This document shows, one piece after another, positions 34,691 to 38,886 of a stretch of 38,886 bases of DNA. Numbering within the stretch: position 1 is the stretch's first letter; the number at the start of each line of letters is the position of its first letter. The stretch is taken from positions 1-38,886 of the forward strand of contig JACRAN010000013.1 of the NCBI GenBank assembly GCA_016234735.1, given 5' to 3'. Below the pieces are notes generated by a model. The model did no database searches, was not told where the DNA came from, and was given only the letters and a program-made list of their open reading frames with translations. The stretch is from Bacteroidota bacterium. Lineage in GTDB: Bacteria; Bacteroidota; Bacteroidia; Chitinophagales; Saprospiraceae. The position numbers were made by a program, and so were the translations under genes.

Positions 34691-35203
34691 TCAGGCAGCC
34701 AGCCACGAAATCATCGCCAGGTGGTGGTCATCGTGCTCTGCCACGAAGAAGGCAAAATCGGCGAAACGCATGGGAGTCTGCAACCGGGGGTGCAGGGCCG
34801 TATGTGCCAATGCCGCTTCCGGCATCCCGGCGAATGCTTCCAGCGCCAGCTTCCGCTCCTTCCTGAATTCGGACAAAATCTCCTGGATGGGGCGGGCATT
34901 GTGGTTTGCTTCGAAAGTCTTCCGGTTGTTGAGGTCGGCGGCGGTGAGCACGGCCGCTCCTTTTGAAAAATCCTCGATGCGGGCGAACCACAGCCATTCC
35001 AAATCGAGCAGGTGCCCGGCGTGTTCCTGCGCCGTCCACTTCCCTTCTTCCGGCGCACGGGTAAGTACAGCCGGTGCCATCTGTCCGATTTTTTCCTCCA
35101 ATCTCACAGGCGTACCGGCGAGGCGCTCGAAAATACAAGGCAGCGCCTCGATGTCGGTGGTGCAGTTGAATTTGCGGGTGAACCAGGGGACGGGTTTCAT
35201 CAT
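34691..35203 (-). CDS. DinB-family protein
   Basis: This 170-residue, four-helix protein has the DinB/YfiT metal-site histidines in place: one in WTAQEHAGHLLDLEWLWFAR and a pair in FVAEHDDHHLAMISWLA. Family members are metal-dependent, and some act as thiol-S-transferases; most, like this, have no known substrate. The reverse strand of the same DNA has a long open frame, which is a shadow. Confidence 0.88.
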   Translation of the reverse strand: MMKPVPWFTRKFNCTTDIEALPCIFERLAGTPVRLEEKIGQMAPAVLTRAPEEGKWTAQEHAGHLLDLEWLWFARIEDFSKGAAVLTAADLNNRKTFEANHNARPIQEILSEFRKERKLALEAFAGMPEAALAHTALHPRLQTPMRFADFAFFVAEHDDHHLAMISWLAA

Positions 35204-35289
35204 GGTTGTTTTTTGAAAAGGCGAAATTAGGGGGTTTGTTTAAAACTGTGGAGGTTAATGAGACAGTGGAAAATCCTGTGCCAGCAGGT

Positions 35290-35823
35290 TCAATTTCCCC
35301 CGGCAGTGCAGGACTGCTTTCCATAGTACAACGTCCAGCCTGTTTTGAGTTCGATGCCTATCTGGTTGCTGGATGGGATGGTGACCTTCAAAATTGGGGG
35401 AGCAGCACCATTTTCCACAACAGATACCTCGCTATGGCCCTCGCTATAATTGACAGTATTAACAATTAATTCATCGCTGCTTTCGTCAGGACAACGCAAC
35501 ACTTTGACGGTGGCAGGGCTGCTGCAGTCCCGCAGCAGGCGGAGTTTGATGGTGCGGTTTGCCTTGGAAAGTTGTAAATCCAAGTAGCCTTTCGGCTGGT
35601 CGGACAAACAAATGTTCCAGGTGATGTTGCCACGCACGTACCTCGTCGTTGCGGAAAAAGCGACACATACGGCGCAAGGGCTTGCACTGGGCAGCTTTTC
35701 TTCCTCAAACCGGATACCCGAACCCGCCTTTACCACCGGGGGCCGGGAAGCACCCGGCGTTTTGCAGGCCGAAAACAGCAGGGAGAAAAGCAGTACAACG
35801 AGGGTGAAAAAGCCAGTTCTCAT
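35290..35823 (-). CDS. Lipoprotein of unknown function
   Basis: This 177-residue protein has a lipoprotein signal (MRTGFFTLVVLLFSLLFSAC, C20). The mature part is mostly beta strands (YVRGNITWNICLSDQPKGYL, TIKLRLLRDCSSPATVKVLR) with several cysteines. No recognised family. A TAATTTTG element sits 7 bp before its ATG, implying a very short leader. Confidence 0.65.
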   Translation of the reverse strand: MRTGFFTLVVLLFSLLFSACKTPGASRPPVVKAGSGIRFEEEKLPSASPCAVCVAFSATTRYVRGNITWNICLSDQPKGYLDLQLSKANRTIKLRLLRDCSSPATVKVLRCPDESSDELIVNTVNYSEGHSEVSVVENGAAPPILKVTIPSSNQIGIELKTGWTLYYGKQSCTAGGN

Positions 35824-35830
35824 ATTGTCG

Positions 35831-35838
35831 CAAAATTA
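35831..35838 (-). promoter_or_regulatory. Bacteroidota -7 element for the lipoprotein at 35290
   Basis: The reverse strand reads TAATTTTG (TAnnTTTG) just 7 bp before the ATG. No clear -33 element. Confidence 0.4.
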
Positions 35839-36014
35839 TGGTGAACATGAACAAAATAACCTGGCCAATTGGGTCACCAAAGGTAATAAATTAGTGGTTA
35901 GTCAGGATTGTTTTGCGCAAAGAATTGCCTTTGAGGAACGCTCTGCTGGTTGGATGGAAGAGCTTGTGTCAGCGGGTAGTAGATTTGGAATCCTACCGTC
36001 AGGTTTTAATTTAG

Positions 36015-36863
36015 CTATTCCGCAGTATCTCTACGCTTTTGAAGTAATTCTCTCAGGCTTTTATACGCTATGCTTTCGATGGACACATGGTAGCCATGAT
36101 ATTGGTTTTGCGGGGTATCATTTTCGTATTTGAATACAATGCAACAGTCATGTTGCTCATCGAAGTTATAGAGTTCGGGCGTCAAACGCTTGTCTCCGAT
36201 GGCGTTACCGAGAAGTTCTTGCGCTCTTTGGCGGTCGCAAAGTAAAGGCGAAGCGTCTTGCCAATGCCCTTGCCCATTTTCACCATGCTTTGGACTGAGG
36301 TTGAACAATCGGGATTCTCTATTTTTCGAAAGCCATTGCTCCAATGAGTCCAGGTTTTCTGCAAAAGGAATATGGACGAACCGGGGAAGGTCTTCAATAT
36401 GAATGGCGTCTTTGAAAACAGGGAAAAAACCTCTTGTCATTTCCGTACTTGTCGTTAAAATCAACAAGCAATTCTGGTGATTTGAAAGGATGCGCTCGGC
36501 GATTTCACAAAGTGTGTGGGAGTATAAAAATTCAACTTTCCCATTTTCCAAATCCCAAAGAATATAAGCGCATTCAGGGATATGTGTGCTGACAGTCCTC
36601 CAATCGAGTGCGTCACTAAATGCTTCATAAAGCCTCATTTTGGGCGTCCGAAAGTATTCCATTTCTTCAAAAAGAGTAGCTGTCTGATTGAAAAACGTTT
36701 CCACGTTTTCGGCATCATAGAAAACTTCGGAGTCTCGCTCCATGTGAGCCATATCAGTCATAGCACAAAAACTTGCAAGGCTTTGAAGGCAGGTGTCTTT
36801 CGTTTCCCAGGGAAGACGCTCTTCTAAATTCGGTAGCTGCGTGAAAATCTGGAGAAGTGCCAT
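36015..36863 (-). CDS. Unknown third gene of the DUF262/ATPase cassette
   Basis: This 282-residue soluble protein has no recognised domain. Residues about 100-125 (PECAYILWDLENGKVEFLYS) and 148-152 (LLILT) look like alternating strands of a mixed fold. The C-terminal third has DKRLTPELYNFDEQHDCCIV, YENDTPQNQYHGYHVS and a helical end. It starts 2 bp after the ATPase stop codon, so it is almost certainly translated together with it. Base composition matches the two upstream genes and is AT-richer than the rest of the window. An effector role in a defence cassette is inference only. Confidence 0.65.
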   Translation of the reverse strand: MALLQIFTQLPNLEERLPWETKDTCLQSLASFCAMTDMAHMERDSEVFYDAENVETFFNQTATLFEEMEYFRTPKMRLYEAFSDALDWRTVSTHIPECAYILWDLENGKVEFLYSHTLCEIAERILSNHQNCLLILTTSTEMTRGFFPVFKDAIHIEDLPRFVHIPFAENLDSLEQWLSKNRESRLFNLSPKHGENGQGHWQDASPLLCDRQRAQELLGNAIGDKRLTPELYNFDEQHDCCIVFKYENDTPQNQYHGYHVSIESIAYKSLRELLQKRRDTAE

Positions 36864-36865
36864 AG

Positions 36866-38002
36866 TCAGAAACCCATTAAGATTTTGAGGTCTTTACCGA
36901 TTTGATCGAAGAAGCCGGGGGGAGGATTCAATATCCTGCCGCCAGGTCGAATGGGCACGGGTGTGATGGTGGATTGGAGTGAATTGAGTGGGCGGTCGAA
37001 GTAGAAAATGTGAGCCATTTCTTCATTAAACATGTTTCCATTGCTTTCCGATTTTTTTATAGCGACTAATATTCCATTGATAATATGGTCGCTATGTGTT
37101 TCAACAAAAAGCTGAACCCCTGCAATAGCAGCTAAAGCTAACAACTCAGCCAGTTTGGCTTGCCCATAGGGATGCAGGTGCGCTTCCGGGTTTTCTAATA
37201 AAATCAAACTTCCGGGTTCTGCTGCAAGCATCGCCACTACCACGGGTAAGGCGTAGGAAATCCCAAACCCTGTGTTTTGTGGTTTAAATTCATGTTCGAT
37301 TCCAGGCTCCGAAGAAGCATATTTAAAGCGGAGGCTGGTTTCATTTTTTGTCGGGTCGTCAATCACAACTGCTTTGATTCCGGGGCTGATTTCGCCCAGC
37401 CAGGCGTCCACTTGTTCAGCGAGACTATCGCCGGAAGCTGCCGGGTGCTGCATGGAAGTATGTGGTTTGAATTTGCTTCCGTAATGCGCCAAAAAATGCA
37501 CAGCATATTCTCCTCTCCCATATTTTTCAGAGACCTGTCGGTTGAAAACGACCACCGGAGTACTGCGTGAAGAACTTTCTTTAGGACTGATATGCTCTGC
37601 ACCGAGGTATTGAAATCGCTTGTTAAACAAACTGATTTGCTTTAAATCTGCATTTTGTTCCTGCCCGGTTTTTTGAAGAAAATCTTCGCCCCCCTTCTCG
37701 AATTTCCAAGTTAATTGCTGACCATTTTCTAAAGCGAAAGAAACTTCGAGAAACTCATCAGAGCGAGCAGCCTTGTGAAATGCATCGCTGCCCGTGCCAA
37801 TAGCCACCAAATCGCCATTGAGGTCAAGCCCTTGCGAAAGCACATTATTTTTCAAGTAGGATTGGCGGAGCAACAGAAGGGATTGAATCACACTGGACTT
37901 TCCGAAGCCGTTCAATCCCGTCAGTACATTGAGTTTGCCTAACGGCTCTAAATTTGCCGCTTTGTGCGCTTTAAAGTTTTTGATGGAAAGTTGAGTAATC
38001 AT
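36866..38002 (-). CDS. AAA/ABC-type ATPase with DUF3696 tail
   Basis: This 378-residue protein has Walker A GLNGFGKSS (29-37) in a RecF/SMC-like start (MITQLSIKNFKAHKAANLEP), Walker B LILLENPEAHLHP and ETHSDHIINGI with the switch histidine. It ends GGRILNPPPGFFDQIGKDLK, the DUF3696 signature. This class (OLD/RecF-like) is frequent in phage-defence loci, though many members lack assigned function. It overlaps the upstream DUF262 gene by 4 bp (ATGA) and is 2 bp from the next, so the three genes form one translational unit. Confidence 0.87.
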   Translation of the reverse strand: MITQLSIKNFKAHKAANLEPLGKLNVLTGLNGFGKSSVIQSLLLLRQSYLKNNVLSQGLDLNGDLVAIGTGSDAFHKAARSDEFLEVSFALENGQQLTWKFEKGGEDFLQKTGQEQNADLKQISLFNKRFQYLGAEHISPKESSSRSTPVVVFNRQVSEKYGRGEYAVHFLAHYGSKFKPHTSMQHPAASGDSLAEQVDAWLGEISPGIKAVVIDDPTKNETSLRFKYASSEPGIEHEFKPQNTGFGISYALPVVVAMLAAEPGSLILLENPEAHLHPYGQAKLAELLALAAIAGVQLFVETHSDHIINGILVAIKKSESNGNMFNEEMAHIFYFDRPLNSLQSTITPVPIRPGGRILNPPPGFFDQIGKDLKILMGF

Positions 38003-38886
38003 GCTTCTTCGAGAGTTTCACGGATGATTTTTCCGATTTCGGAAAACCGGTGTTTGACGTTATCAGGGTCACCGGTGGCAGAAGACACGGATCGATTAAA
38101 TTTAGCTTGATTCATCAAATTAATAAATTTTTCTTTAAGCACTTCCTTTCTTTGAACAAGTAACTTTGACTGGCTGTCCGTCAATTTTGCAAAATAATAA
38201 CTCCATACATCAAATAGAGCTTTATTTAGAGGCTTGCGGTCGTCCGATACTTGATAACGTTTCCGAAAAGCATCATTGCCGAACACTTCGGCTGCATATT
38301 GCATACTATTGATAAAAGCTGTTTTTACTTTTTTCAGTTCTTCTGGTTTTTTTTTCTTAATCTCTGCCAACCCGTCGTTCAGAAACGTGTCCAAATCAGG
38401 TTTATAATCTTCATAACCCTTCACAAAAAAAGCAACAAAGCGGTTGACAAAATCCCGATCTCCCATTCTGTTTTTAGGGATTTTACCACAAGTTGCTTTT
38501 TTAAAAGCTTCTTCTTGCGCCAGTTCTTTCAAAAAATTGGCAGGTGTGCCTTGATTAAGTGCATGGCGGATTTCTTGAGGAGTCAGTGTCAGTGCCGCTG
38601 TGTTAATACGTCTAAAGAGCGTGTATTTAACTTCTTCAGGCGTGTTGAGTGTAATGATATAAGCAGTAATAGTAGCCTCTTCAATCCTTATTTGCAATTC
38701 ACTGGTAAGTTGGTCAAAATTCAAGTCTTTCAAATTTTTCAAGTATTCAAGGTTTGTCAAAACAAGTTTTTTATCAATCACAAACTCCTTGATGGCAGAA
38801 AGCCTTTGAAGTCCGTCAATTACTTCCCAACTTCCTTCGTCTTCGTGTCCATAAAAATAGAAAACCGGCAACGGCAATCTCAATAA
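37999..38886 (-). CDS. DUF262 (GmrSD N-terminal / ParB-like) protein, N-terminus outside the window
   Basis: The frame is open to the window edge; about 295 residues are visible. The start LLRLPLPVFYFYGHEDEGSW EVIDGLQRLSAIKEFV is the DUF262 core with the DGLQRL motif of ParB-like nucleotide-binding folds. FRRINTAALTLTPQEIRHAL follows, as in GmrS-type and related restriction proteins. No HNH-type DUF1524 domain is seen in the visible C-terminal half (ending FSEIGKIIRETLEEA), so nuclease activity would have to come from elsewhere. About 40-60 residues are missing upstream. It overlaps the ATPase gene by 4 bp. Confidence 0.87.
   Translation of the reverse strand, partial: LLRLPLPVFYFYGHEDEGSWEVIDGLQRLSAIKEFVIDKKLVLTNLEYLKNLKDLNFDQLTSELQIRIEEATITAYIITLNTPEEVKYTLFRRINTAALTLTPQEIRHALNQGTPANFLKELAQEEAFKKATCGKIPKNRMGDRDFVNRFVAFFVKGYEDYKPDLDTFLNDGLAEIKKKKPEELKKVKTAFINSMQYAAEVFGNDAFRKRYQVSDDRKPLNKALFDVWSYYFAKLTDSQSKLLVQRKEVLKEKFINLMNQAKFNRSVSSATGDPDNVKHRFSEIGKIIRETLEEA

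Noticed and set aside
34455-35216. Long plus-strand frame opposite the DinB gene
   Set aside because: The DinB family match on the minus strand explains the region; the plus-strand protein has no start context and biased composition.
35855-36060. Plus-strand reading GNKLVVSQDCFAQRIAFEER and onward as a possible gene fragment
   Set aside because: The composition looks protein-like, but there is no start, it runs into the opposite-strand gene at 36015, and I recognise no family. A translated search of this stretch would decide.

Overview
The window looks like a chromosomal segment of a Bacteroidota bacterium, most likely of the Saprospirales type. The evidence is a GC-moderate genome with T9SS C-terminal sorting domains, many short-leader lipoproteins, a cbb3 oxidase with CcoS, an approximately 1170-residue SecA, and several perfect copies of the Bacteroidota -7 promoter element (TAnnTTTG) upstream of genes. 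Everything here is read by eye; no search was run.

Layout. 1-454 (minus): start of a cbb3 oxidase operon (ccoN truncated by the window, ccoS). 821-2062 (plus): a small conserved unknown and a two-domain universal stress protein, closed by a terminator. 2736-8797 (plus): a five-gene complex related to hydrogenase-4/complex I (HyfC-, HyfE-, HyfF-, HyfG- and HyfI-like), with a GxxExxY nuclease-fold gene lodged between the hyfF- and hyfG-like genes. 8801-17805 (minus): OmpH/Skp, a secreted protein, an orphan XisI, an AT-rich winged-helix protein, SecA, a secreted protein and a TolC-family protein. 17886-23957 (minus): a complete phosphate module (porin, PstS, PstC, PstA, PstB, PhoU). 24212-28086 (plus): a remnant TauE/SafE permease, an OmpA-family lipoprotein, a four-helix-bundle protein, a PLP-dependent dehydratase/racemase, a lipoprotein and RluF. 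28109-35823: T9SS and carbohydrate genes (DUF1080, GH9 cellulase), a tail-collar protein, an MddA-like methyltransferase, a cupin lipoprotein, DinB and a lipoprotein. 36015-38886 (minus): a tightly overlapping, AT-richer three-gene cassette (DUF262, DUF3696-type ATPase, unknown) that resembles a defence island.

The most unusual feature is not a gene. Most gaps between co-directional genes are filled by a palindromic array: several tandem copies of a 7-10 bp unit (21-22 bp in one case), a short centre, then the same unit in reverse complement, giving potential stems of about 15-40 bp. The unit differs from locus to locus, but the architecture is the same. The arrays start or end on the very stop and start codons of the neighbouring genes. 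Two of them bracket small ORFs (GxxExxY at 5993-6388; four-helix-bundle/S23 at 25509-25865), a layout reminiscent of 23S rRNA intervening sequences. This is the best candidate for an undescribed system in the window.

How the parts work together. The hyf-like complex keeps its membrane antiporter-type arm but has lost the Ni-binding cysteines and the proximal cluster ligands, so it is probably an energy-converting-hydrogenase-related complex with a different electron reaction. The Pst module takes phosphate from porin to cytoplasm, and its PstC carries an inserted segment that resembles the co-encoded PstS. An 11-bp-spaced repeat upstream of the porin is a candidate Pho-type operator.
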